From: Dermatemys mawii
Taxonomy: Eukaryota > Chordata > Testudines > Dermatemydidae
Length of the DNA stretch: 64,000 nt
NCBI GenBank assembly: GCA_007922305.1
Contig: ML677326.1
Coordinates: 54,492,785 to 54,556,784, forward strand
Direction: 5' to 3'
Shown: piece by piece, positions 46,187-56,227 of the stretch
How the letters are laid out: every line of letters begins with the position of its first letter
Position numbering within the stretch: the first letter of the stretch is position 1
Translations under genes and position numbers: made by a program
Notes under the pieces: generated by a model
Database searches by the model: none
What the model was told of the DNA's origin: nothing
The model's input: only the letters and a program-made list of their open reading frames with translations

Positions 46187-48399
46187 TTCCACTGAAATCA
46201 AGGAGTTACATTTATGTAAGGCTGGTGGGATTGTGTCCTTTATTTCAACTGTTCAGCTCTTGTATTCAATTTATTGTTGACATTTTAATATGTTCCTAAA
46301 CAATAGCAGAGTAAATCATAAAGCCTGGGGCTATAAATATATTAATCTGAACTCCTAAACTGGTAAGTGTAAACTATATATTCAGACTTTAGATGCTCTC
46401 ATGGTATTGGAACAAGCCTGGCTAATGTGTTTGATAGTCTCATTCCAACAATGGATAATTTTTAAAAAATTAACCCATCCTTGCTGATCCTGACCCTGTA
46501 ACTGGCTGTTCCCTCATGGTATCCTACTGAAGTCAACAGGTCTCTGCATCTTACAGGGATTTGCTTGTATGAAACCATTTGCAGGACTAGCACTGCTGAT
46601 AGATCTGTGATACCACTGACCCTCAGGTGTTGGTAATGAGTCTGTAGTTACTACTGGGGATGGATGAGGTGCTTCTAGAAGAAAGGACTTTGCAAGTGAT
46701 TGTGGGTACTTCCTTTCCTTCAGCTGTGGGGTTCCACCCATGGCATACTATACGATTCAGTTCTGTCCTATGAAGTTTCTAGAGGAATATAGCACTATTA
46801 GCATGCTTATAATATGCAGGTTTTTTTTCCTGTTCATTTGACTCATTGTGAGCTGTCTCTCAGCTATCCTATCGTCTAGCCAATATTTATATTTGGATGA
46901 GACTCAGCAGATTAAAACTCAGCTCTGATAATGAGACTTGAGTGATTGCACCCCCTTCTAAGTCTCTTCCTTGTGAGTACAACTGAGTAGAGCAGAGCTC
47001 TAGCTGTCTAGGTTTAATCAGCACCTGATAATGATAATTTTGCCTTTATAAGGACTTCAAGCTTCAATTCGTGTACCAAATCTTTTCTTTCAACTCTTCA
47101 GTAGCATTTCCATAGCTCTCAACTGCACCTCATTTTGAGAGTTATGGCTTTTACTGTAAAATCCAAATGTATCTCTCTAGCATTTGGTGCTAGAGAGATA
47201 CATATTTGGTGTTCTCTGAACTGTGTTGCTGTAAGTTTGCATTACAAAATGCAAAACAGTAACACTAGACTTGCAGAATGTTATTTAGGTGAAAGAAATC
47301 TCTTTACCATCATAAATAGTCTTCCTTCCTTACTGCTTTTCCTGTCTTTCACGTTCAGCCTTTGTCTCACACAGCTGCTAATATCTGGGTCTTGGCAGGC
47401 TGAAATCTGTGCAACCATATATAAAACAATGCCGGTGAGAATTTTAAAAGTTCAGCATCTCAGTGTCATCCTCATTAATGCTGGGGTGTTTTATCATTGC
47501 TGACATAAACTAATGAAGTACTAAACTAGATTTGTCTTAATTCATATTAATCAAATGGGCAGTTTGGAGTGCTTATCCTCTCTTCCATTTGACTTCTATG
47601 TCTCATATTTTCTTTGTCTACAAAGGAGGACATGGCAGTAGCATGTTAAACTAGAGCTGAAAGTCAATTGATTAAATTCATTCAAATACTCCTTATTGTA
47701 GTATGTTTTGCAGGTTTCTACTAAAGGCATATTTATTTGTGTAAGCCTCATCAGCTGAAAGACCAGAAGTGAGGAATTAATTTTAATAGTTAAGAAGATA
47801 CACCAAAAACTAATTGAAGATTATTTAAGTTGTTTTCTGCTTTTCTGAGGATTTATACCAACATGAAACTTGGATGCATTGTGGCAAAATATAGACACAA
47901 GATTCAGGAGAGAGGATTAATGTAAAAATCTAGGGCAGCATAGGATGAGAATATTGTAGAGGTCCATGCAACTTCATTAGGATGATCAAATGCCCCTTCC
48001 ATCAGCAGGAGTCTGGTAGAGTGAAGATCCATGATGTTTGTATTCATCAAATTATGATGGTTCTGGTACATGACTGGAGCTCCTAGGGCAGCATAAGTAA
48101 ATAACGTTTTTCCATGGGACAGTTGTGAATATGTTTTCAAAGTATGAAAGGACTAGAAATACAACTCATAAGCCTGGTATCGCTTGCCCAGGAATACCAA
48201 AGAGGCCTCTTATTCTTTTATTACACTTAAATTGCACTATTCCAAAAGTTAACTGGTTAATTAGCAGCCAAGTATGACAAGTCTCTTCCTCTAGTGATTT
48301 CAGGTCTGCAACAGGATATAACTTTTAGTACTGGTTGCTGTGCTATATTGCATACAACAGAAGTGGGCTTGAGAACTTGGATGTTTTGCTGAACAACTT
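46187..48399. other. Unique DNA with one strong hairpin
   Basis: Apart from the hairpin at 47163-47209, listed separately, nothing is recognised. The 122-codon plus frame at 47135-47503 runs through that hairpin and has no motif. Confidence 0.4.
47163..47209. repeat. Hairpin with perfect 16-bp arms
   Basis: ATGTATCTCTCTAGCA (47167-47182) is exactly complementary to TGCTAGAGAGATACAT (47188-47203) across a 5-base loop. Pairing extends outward through CCAAAT and ATTTGG with a 2-base bulge. Confidence 0.9.
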
Positions 48400-48915
48400 C
48401 CAAAGAGCATGGACCCTGATACACAAAGATACTTAGGTTCTCAATTCTTTATTTCAGGTGCTTAAGACCCAGTTTTGGCTCCACATCAATCCACAGAACT
48501 CCTGCCAAACCCAACAGACACTCATTTGGTGATTAAGTTTTCAGGATAAAAGTTCCCTAGCCACCTAAATTTCTGCCTCTGAATGTGTGTACTGCTGCTG
48601 CATTTAGGTGTTTGGATCTCTTTCTCCTGCCTAAATCTAAGAGTTATTTGTAAACCAGGGAAGATAAGCATTTGACTGTCTATGTCATATGCTGGGTGGA
48701 TGTGCACAGAAGCCACCTACTGGATTGAGTTGCATTCAAAATCTGGCAGAAGGTGGTAGTGATGCCCATTTTATAGCTTGTTAGCACTCACCCGGGAGTC
48801 CCAGGTTCAATTCCCCGCTCTCTGCCAGAGGGGGAAGAAAGGATTTGAATAGGGGTTCTCCCACCTCTCAGGAGCATTTTCTAGCCACTTAGCTAAGGGG
48901 ATATTGTGATAATGG
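48400..48915 (+). repeat. Long dispersed repeat ending in a tRNA-like head
   Basis: The body has GATACTTAGGTTCTCAATT, AAGTTCCCTAGCCACCTAAA and TTTAGGTGTTTGG. Then ATAGCTTGTTAGCACTCACC and CCCAGGTTCAATTCCCCG give A- and B-box-like parts. The same order occurs on the minus strand at 52008-52460, so the two are inverted copies of one family about 3.1 kb apart. Confidence 0.55.
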
Positions 48916-49134
48916 GTGAGGGAAGGAAGATAAGGAGGTGACTTCCTCAGTCTCTCTTTTGAAGCTATTCCACTGTGGATAAAAAAAGAGGGATTGGGGC
49001 AGGAGGACTGGATCCATGCTCTCCTGTCCCTTCCCCCTCAGTGGGTGCCCTAATCACTGAATTAGAGTCATTCTCTCCCTCAGTGTCTGGCCCAATGATT
49101 GTTTCACTGTGGATAAGTACTGAAGTTATCATTG

Positions 49135-49235
49135 GGGCAGACAGAAGAAGAATGATACTGTAGCACAGTGGTTAGAGCACCCATGTGGGAGACACTGGTT
49201 TCAGTCTTCCTGCTCCAACCACTCTCTTATTATTT
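49135..49235 (+). repeat. tRNA-headed SINE-like repeat
   Basis: TGTAGCACAGTGGTTAGAGC is an A box and ACACTGGTTTCAGTCTTCC a B-box relic at tRNA-like spacing. A second B-box-like piece, TAGTTCAAATCCCTTCTCCC, follows at 49342, possibly from another truncated copy. Confidence 0.6.
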
Positions 49236-49399
49236 ATCGACATTGGAACAGCTTCAACTGGAGAGATTGAGGGAGCCACACATCACAATATCCCATAAAT
49301 CAGTAAATAGGGTAGGCACCTAAGAGGTAAGAGACCCCCTCCTAGTTCAAATCCCTTCTCCCACTCTGGGAGAGTGGGGTGAATTGAGTAGAGTCTGGT

Positions 49400-50833
49400 G
49401 CCAGAGGAATCAACTGAGGACATGTCTAGAACAATTAAGCTGACAAGGCTACTATAAAAAACAAACAGCTGAAAGAGGATAATGCCTCTATTTTTTCTTC
49501 CTACTGCCCCCATCCATTACTTAATTTATTGGATTATGTAGTTCTACCGTTTTAAGAGGCAAACAAAATTCTTGGCTATAATGGTGTAGATCTAGAATAA
49601 TTCCATTGATTTGCACACATAAAACCAAGAACAGATTCTGGCCTTGTTTGTAGATAGTAGGTACCTTGATTGTGAAAGAAAAGTTGTTCTTGAGGATTTA
49701 TTTTTGTTTTTAATTGATTCAAGCAAAATATATTTAACAGGATTTAAAGAGTTATTTACTTGTACTTTACTTCAACTTCTAATTTATTTCAGCGGGAGAG
49801 TAGTGATGGATTTGGGATTGTGGAGCTTTGTGAAATTCAAAATGTGTGAATTTTGGAGATGCTATTTCACAAAGATTCATGGAAACCTTTTGTTTTGTTT
49901 ACGTGATTTCCTTTGGGGATCTCAATTAACCCAGCACCTCAAAGTTAAACTCAGCCAAAATGACCAAATTTTACCTGGCTTTGAGTCAAAACCACTGAAT
50001 TTGACATAATTTCCAAACAAACCCACAAATCTGCCTACATTTGTCTAGTAGTAAAGATTCATTTTTTCATGTTCTTTAATTTATTATCTAAGCTTAACAG
50101 AGGAAACAGTATGAGTCACTCCAGTTAAAAAACAGATCAAAATACATTTTAAAATCTGATGTAGTCTTCTCTCACCCATATTTTATCTTTATTTTGCATT
50201 GGATATTACAACCTCATTTTAATAAAGGTCATCAAAAATTAGGATCTAAAAATACAGATGTGAATATCAGTACTGAAATGATGAAGATTTTCTTTTAATT
50301 CTTTCTTTATTTATTTGAAGCTACTAAAAAGCAAAGTGCTGAGTTTTTTCAAGGGCCCATTGTTAAAGAACTGACCTTAATTTTTGGTCATCTTGGTTTT
50401 TATATGCAGTGCCTCCGAATTTCTTTTTCTGTCAGAGTTGAGAGCTATGTTTACATCACTTTTCTACTTTGGTCATCCTTCAATCATGCAATTTCTCTAA
50501 CTGAACTTGCAAGATCATAATTTTATTTTCTTGACAACAGGCTAGATCTTTGCTTGCATAGTAATTGTGAGCATTTATGCCATAACAGATGTCTTGCCTC
50601 AGTCTCCTGAGGACCAGCATTCCCCGAGGTTGCCCCTTCAGCTGCTCTTCTCAACTGTCTACCAGACAGATTTTGCTTGATAAATAGAGGTTGCCAGCAA
50701 TCTCTTGAGTAGCTTTGAGTCTTAATCACATCAGTCCTAAGTTTAATGTATCTAAATAGTGTTCACAGGCACTGACAAAAGAATCATTGCAGTTCCAGAG
50801 ATGATACTAAAGAACATGTTTGCTGTACTTAGG
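49400..50833. other. Unique DNA, nothing recognised
   Basis: The 121-codon plus frame at 49644-50009 is AT-rich, lacks a motif and overlaps a stretch that resembles the AAAATTTT-type repeats. Confidence 0.35.
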
Positions 50834-50901
50834 GATGATCCAAAGTCAATTGAAGCTAATGGGAACCTTTCCATTGACTTCAAACTGAGTTGAATCAGGC
50901 C
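50834..50901. repeat. Palindromic MITE relic
   Basis: TGATCCAAAGTCAATTGAAGC on the left pairs with CATTGACTTCAAACTGAG, then TTGAATCAGGCC. Same ATTGAAGTCAATGG family as 5044 and 63808. Confidence 0.7.
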
Positions 50902-51041
50902 CTCAGTGACTCACATCACAGAACTGTTAAGGGTACTGATCAGTATCTTTTCCTACTGTGGAACAGAATACTAATTTCATAATGAACAATTTTGCCTGTC
51001 TAATCAAGACCCTTAGTTGATAAAATGAATAATATTTTTAT

Positions 51042-51131
51042 GGCCTTGATTCAGCAAAGCACTTAAGCTTCATTGAAGCCATTAGGCTTTAATATTATGC
51101 ACGTGCTTATGTTCTTTTCTGAACTGGGGCC
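51042..51131. repeat. Palindromic MITE
   Basis: GGCCTTGATTCAGCAAAGCA and CTTAAGCTTCATTGAAGCC on the left face CACGTGCTTATGTTCTTTTC and TGAACTGGGGCC on the right. From memory this is the diverged form of the turtle palindrome beginning GGCCTGATTCAGCAAAGC. Confidence 0.75.
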
Positions 51132-51189
51132 AATATCACTATGCCAGGTTCTTAGGCTGTTTTTGGAGCTGTAAAATAATACCGAGTAG

Positions 51190-51760
51190 TAACAATAATC
51201 ACTTTTAAGACATCAATCACTTTTAGTCAGACACAGTGTAAAGCCGCCAAGCTGGTGGTAGTCATGCAGCTTCTGATGGCTTATCCCAACCACTATTTTC
51301 AGAGAATGTACTAGTGACTTTCATGACATTCGTCAGACAATTAGGAATATCCAGTTTCAAAATTAGTCAAAACCGCAATTAGGGAACCAGTAGCAAATGT
51401 CTGATAATCAACCATTTGAAAAGCCTGGAAAAGCAAATGGCTTGCATTATTTCCAGCAGCGTCTGTAATTTTTAGGATTAAAGAAGTGGATTCTAATTTA
51501 TTTTGGGTCTTGTACCAAGTGCATGTAGTAAATCATATCATAAATGGCATTAGCTTCAGTGAAGTTTTGCAATTGTACTGGTCATTGTAGAAACATGTAT
51601 ACTTTGCCAAGGACTGTGGCAATTTCTTTTCAGATGGAATTTCAGGTATGTGATGGAATTCCAGCTACTCCACAGAAAGTCCAGCCACAAGGTCATAAAT
51701 AACATTCTTTAGCATGTAAACTTAGTGTGACTAAGATTTGGTTATAAAATAACATAACAC
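51190..51760. other. Repeat-free stretch, candidate conserved non-coding DNA
   Basis: Contains AGTCAAAACCGCAATTAGGG, GATAATCAACCATTTG, AAATGGCTTGCATTATTTCC and GGATTAAAGAAGTGG. No repeat is visible. Weak inference. Confidence 0.28.
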
Positions 51761-52007
51761 TCCATATTGGGAAATCTTTTTAAAGTTGAATGGACCTTTT
51801 TATTCTCTATATATCAGCCTCCTAATGGCTTTTCAACAGTTTGAACCATTTGCTACAATTGCCACAGCTGCTTCACATTAGTTTTGGAGTTTTGTTGCTA
51901 AGAGACCTTCTGGTGGCTGTCTTACTGGATCCTTAAACTAGATTTTTGTTGGTTGTACATTCACAGCAGGATACTCTTATATTCAGATCTTTTGTCCTCT
52001 CTAGCAG

Positions 52008-52460
52008 TAAGGGGGAATTCAACTTGGGTCCCACATCCCTGGTGAGTGCTCTACCCAGGAGGCTAAAAGTTATAAGGCATGTGGCTTCTCCTCTGAGTAG
52101 GATTTGAATGACATCCAATGTAGTATATTGTTTCTGAGCATGCCTACTGGATCAGGCCTCACATGAGATATAGGAAGCGGAATGCCTGTCTTTTCCTGGT
52201 TTGTGAATTGTTCTGGGGCTGGGGCAGGAGATAGGCACCAGGAGGGAAGCAGAAGCATACATGTCCCAGAATCTAAACTTTAGGCAGGTAGGAAACTTTT
52301 ACAGTGAAAATGTAGGCACTGGATCAGTGTAGGCAACCACAGAGTTAGGTGGCAGCCATGTGAAAGTTTTATGGATTACAATGGTATCACACACAAGGAC
52401 TTAATTGCCTAACTCTGAATTGTAGACACCTAAGCTGCTTTGTGGATTGTACCCTTAAAG
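52008..52460 (-). repeat. Long dispersed repeat ending in a tRNA-like head, inverted copy
   Basis: On the minus strand the tRNA-like part reads TAGCCTCCTGGGTAGAGCAC, then CCAAGTTGAATTCCCCC. The body upstream of it carries TTAGGTGTCTACAATTCAGA, CACCTAACTCTGTGGTTGCC and TGCTCAGAAACAA. It corresponds to 48400-48915 in opposite orientation. Confidence 0.55.
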
Positions 52461-52594
52461 CTTTTCTCAAGCATTTGTCTTAGGTGAGGCCTTCCCAAAC
52501 TCTCTTGACCACATTGCTGTGAGACTTCCAGTGTTTTTTGTCAGCTCTGACCCTGTCTTTTAGCTTGTAAGATCATCAGGGCTTTAATTTGTAT

Positions 52595-52844
52595 GTGTTG
52601 GCCACACCACCACCACTTAACAAATAAATAATAACGGCTTCATGGATGAAGTGCATTTTAATAAATTGATTTAATATTGATTACAATAAAGACAAAATGA
52701 TCTGCTGGTGCACAAGAGATGGGAGATGGTTCCATACTTCGGGGGCAGTATGGAAGAATCACAGAAACATGAACAGGAGAAAGATACAATGGGCCCAATT
52801 CATTGTTGCCCTCCATCTTGTATAGTCGCTTCCACCAGTGCCAC
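52595..52844. repeat. Left arm of a 250-bp near-perfect inverted repeat
   Basis: Reverse-complementary to 53054-53302 with five substitutions and one 1-base indel by hand alignment, about 98%. Three of the five substitutions are CpG against TpG or CpA. The arm starts GTGTTGGCCACACC and ends CGCTTCCACCAGTG. Confidence 0.95.
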
Positions 52845-53053
52845 GTGCAGGTATAAGTGATACAAAATGCTGCCATTCCAAACTGATAGCATATTATACC
52901 GTGACTATATAAGGTGCGTGGTAACAATGAACAGGGCCCAAAAGGAACAGTTAAACAGGAGGCATATGTAGAACAAATGGAGTGGGAAGAGGAGAACAAC
53001 AAAATATAACAGTAGAAATGGAAGTAAGTGGGGAATTGTGACAAGCATTTTGT
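52845..53053. other. Spacer of the large inverted repeat
   Basis: 209 bases with no visible self-complementarity, starting near CGTGCAGGTATAAGTG and ending GACAAGCATTTT. A minus-strand frame runs from here into the left arm; the equivalent arm sequence is open on the plus strand of the right arm, as the palindrome demands. Confidence 0.8.
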
Positions 53054-53302
53054 GTGGACTGGTGGAAGCGACTATACAAGATGGAGGGCAACAATGAATT
53101 GGGCCCATTGTATCTTTCTCCTGTTCATGTTTCTGTGATTCTTCCATACTGCCCCCAAAGTATGGAACCATCCCCCATCTCTTGTGCACCAGCAGATCAT
53201 TTTGTCTTTATTGTAATCAATATTAAATCAATTTATTAAAACGCACTTCATCCATGAAGCTGTTATTATTGATTTGTTAAGTGGTGGTGGTGTGGCCAAC
53301 AC
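53054..53302. repeat. Right arm of the 250-bp inverted repeat
   Basis: Partner of 52595-52844. The outer end GGTGTGGCCAACAC marks an abrupt loss of homology to the flank AGGCTTGAAG, against TTTGTAT outside the left arm. No flanking target duplication was found. Confidence 0.95.
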
Positions 53303-53773
53303 AGGCTTGAAGCTAAAGGAGAGAAGGAGCCAGTGAAAGCACATTGTTGTATGTTCAGGAACCCTGCACTGCTGTTTCCTTTTCTGTTTGGAATACTTTA
53401 GCCAAGCTCTCAAACTGAGTATCCTCACTCCCTACCGAGGCAAGGAATTGGAGCAAGAGTGTGAGAATAGGAAGCTGGTACTAGCCTTTCCAGCTTCCTG
53501 TTCAGGATACAGGGGTCAGAGTTAGACAAGTGAACCACCAGAGGACTTCTCCAGGAAATGGGACCAGGAGAGGAAAATGAGTTGCTGATGGGTCCCTTGT
53601 ACCATGCTTCCTGCCAGTAAGAGGGATGAGTTTGAGGAAGTTTTCTTCTCTACAAGTTTTTTATCTCATTCCCCAAAGGGCAGAGCTGTAGCAAATAGTT
53701 TTCTCACCTCCTTCTCTCTCATTTCTCTCCTGTTAGATCCTTCCCCAGTAAATGAAGTACAGCAGGTGCACAT
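53303..53773. other. Unique DNA, nothing recognised
   Basis: Mildly GC-rich sequence between the inverted repeat and the LTR. Confidence 0.35.
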
Positions 53774-53777
53774 ATAG

Positions 53778-54394
53778 TGTGACAAAGTTCTGAGTCTGTA
53801 TTTGTGGGTCCTGCACTTCCTGGAAGATTTAGGGGCCTCAGAAACTCATCCAGGCCCCAGAGTGACCTCCCTTTCTCAGTAAGTAATTAGGGGAGACAGA
53901 AAGTGGGGAGCCCAGGCCCACCCTCTACTCCGGACTCCAGCCCAGGGACCCTAATAGTATCAGCTAAGATGGCTGACCTTTTAGGCACAAAACACAATAC
54001 AATTCCCTGGGCTACTTCCCCACAGCAGTCTCCGCTTCTTCAAACTCCACTTCACCCTTACCTCAGGGCCTCCTTCTTTCTGTACAATATGTTGTCCAAC
54101 ACTCAGTCTCACCAACAGCATAACTTCCTTCCACAGCTCCTGACACCCACAGCCCACCTGACTAACTGGGAGGTTTTTATCTGATTTCAGCCAGTCTCTG
54201 ATTGGCTTCAGGTGTCCCAATCAGGCTAGCTGTTTCTACTCCTTTCTAGAAGGTTCTTAATTGGCCCCAGGTGTCTTGATTGGCCTGGAATGGCCTTTGT
54301 TTGGCTATCCAGGGAACAGGGACCTGCACATCCTGAGGCTGATATACCTGCCTTCCAGCACTCTCCTATACCCTTCTGGTCTGACTCCGTCACA
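53778..54394 (+). mobile_element. Solo LTR (617 bp) with 4-bp target duplication
   Basis: The block starts TGTGACAAAGTTCTGAG and ends GACTCCGTCACA, giving a 6-bp terminal inverted repeat TGTGAC/GTCACA in TG...CA form. It is flanked by ATAG at 53774-53777 and 54395-54398. There is no primer-binding site, gag or pol next to it, so it is a recombined solo LTR. A 4-bp duplication fits Ty3/Gypsy or a gamma-type endogenous retrovirus; I cannot decide which. Orientation is assumed. Frames inside it (53903-54184 plus, 53981-54220 minus) are chance products. Confidence 0.85.
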
Positions 54395-54398
54395 ATAG

Positions 54399-54792
54399 TC
54401 AGAGACCTGGGAAGGAAGAGGAGTTTTCTACTGCTGCCGCTGCTCCATAACTCAGGAAGGGAGGAGAAAACAATGTGCTACTTAACATTCTTATGCAACA
54501 TTAATTTGAGGTAACAGTGAAAATGGGGTTGGGGGAGAGACCTGGGAATAAAACCCATAGGAGGGAAGTCAGGAGTTAGAAGGGTAGGAGAGCCAAATAC
54601 GTGAGAAAGACAGAGAGAAAACATTCTCAGTGTAGGGGTTATCTGTGGAAATAGCTTCCAGTAGAGAAGATTGGAATGATACAATCTGACCAACCTATGT
54701 CTTGCTGAAAGAGGCTCCTGCTTAATAAAACATTCTCAAGAGAGGGGAGGAAGGAAGTAAAAGAAAAGGGAGAAAATGTATATTATGTTTTC
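54399..54792. other. Unique DNA, nothing recognised
   Basis: Purine-rich interval between two mobile elements; nothing else recognised. Confidence 0.35.
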
Positions 54793-54800
54793 ATATAGAG

Positions 54801-55101
54801 CAGGGGTTGGCAACCTTTCAGAAGTGGTGTGCTGTCTTAATTTATTTATTCTAATTTAAGGTTTTGTATGCCAGTAGTACATTTTAACGTTTTCAGAAGG
54901 TATCTTTCTATAAGTCTGTAATATATAACTAAATGATTGTTGTATGTAAAGTAAATCAGTTTTTAAATTGTTTAAGAAGCTTAATTTAAATTAAAATGCA
55001 GAGCCCTCTGGACCAGCAGCCAAGACCTGGGCAATGTGAGTGCCATTGAAAATCAGCTTGCGTGCTACCTTCGGCACGTGTGCCATAGGTTGCCTACCCC
55101 G
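54801..55101 (+). mobile_element. Non-autonomous hAT transposon with 8-bp target duplication
   Basis: The left end CAGGGGTTGGCAACCTTTCA pairs with the right end ATAGGTTGCCTACCCCG. Both sides carry ATATAGAG (54793-54800 and 55102-55109), the 8-bp duplication expected of hAT. Inside, GTGGTGTGCTGTCTTAATTT and GCCTTCGGCACGTGTGCC-like words match a hAT family that I recall as common in turtles. It encodes no transposase. Confidence 0.95.
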
Positions 55102-55109
55102 ATATAGAG

Positions 55110-55695
55110 CTTCCCATAACCAGAGAAGTCCATTAGTGACTTTGCTAATTTACCTGGAAAGGACTTATGCTATGGTGACTGACACTATTGAGGTTCCAAA
55201 TATGGTCATATAGATAATCCAAGCGTATTAGCATACCTTACAACTATTATCCATGGTATTTAACTCTTTCCGGGTACTGTGTATGAGAGAATAAATCTGA
55301 ATGGAAATTGCCTGCGTGAACTGTGAGGGAGAATTGCAGGTATATGACAGACTTCTGCAAAAGTGAAAGAGATGTCATGTGGCATCATGTAGCTGTACAA
55401 TATGTTGATGTTGTGCATTTCACTAATATGTATGCTACTAAATGCTAAAACCCTTACTGTTTTCTTATCAACACTAGCCTCTTCTTGCCAGTAAGCATGA
55501 ATGTCATGAAGAGAAGACATATGAGTTACATAATATTTGACTTTATTGCAATATGTAACCTCTTGATATACATGTTCAGGGGTGATTCACGATGGAATAA
55601 CAATGTTGATTAGGAAGCCTGGTACTTCTTCATAAACATAATTGTGCTTCAGATAATGCTTTTGCCAGTATATTTTGATGTAATAAGTCTGATAA
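55110..55695. other. Unique DNA, nothing recognised
   Basis: No repeat or exon recognised. Confidence 0.35.
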
Positions 55696-55770
55696 TGTGT
55701 TTAGCCCTGTACAAGATGAAATAAAGAGAATTCCTGCCTTGCAGAGTATACAATCTAAAGTTCCAGTCCT
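55696..55770 (-). repeat. L2-like 3' tail fragment
   Basis: TTAGCCCTGTACAAGATGAAATAAAGAG, then TTCCTGCCTTGCAGAGTATACAATCTAAAG matches the reversed tail 'gcgctgtacaa...tccctgccccaaagagcttacaatctaa'. Confidence 0.7.
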
Positions 55771-56092
55771 ACAGATAGTTATGTATGAATAAGTTGAGAT
55801 AATAATAAGCAAGCTCATGAGGACATAACTACAATTTTGAGCTAACAGAATTGATTCATATGGCCAATAAGAAAGATTACTGGCGAGTATGTGAAAGGAA
55901 GACTGCAGAGGCGACACATGGGGGGAACATGTGGGATTATGTGTCCCCCACCTCTCGATTTGCTGTTCAGCTTGTACTAAGCAGTCTCACTGTGGACTAA
56001 GCATGCTCAGTATTACTGCTGAAGCCAGCTGCCCTCAATCTGCCCTCCCTCCCACTATCAGCAGCCATGGGTCATCTCTGGAAGAATGTAAT

Positions 56093-56195
56093 AAGAGATT
56101 ATTTACTATTTATTTGCACTGTGCCTGCAGTGTGCTAAAGGCCTTACATACAAGGAGACCAGAACCCTTCTGCAAGGAATTTGTATTCTAAATAA
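56093..56195 (-). repeat. L2-like 3' tail fragment
   Basis: TTATTTACTATTTATTTGCAC, GTGTGCTAAAGGCCTTACATAC, then GGAATTTGTATTCTAAATAA follow the same tail order. Strongly diverged. Confidence 0.5.
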
Positions 56196-56227
56196 CTGAT
56201 ATGGAAGGGTTGGGGGGGGAATAAAAG

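Noticed and set aside
49141..49215. Possible tRNA gene
   Set aside because: A- and B-box-like words are present, but acceptor and anticodon stems do not pair; it is a SINE head.
52658..53239. Two frames on opposite strands encoding an identical peptide stretch
   Set aside because: The shared peptide is a direct result of the 250-bp inverted repeat, not two related genes.
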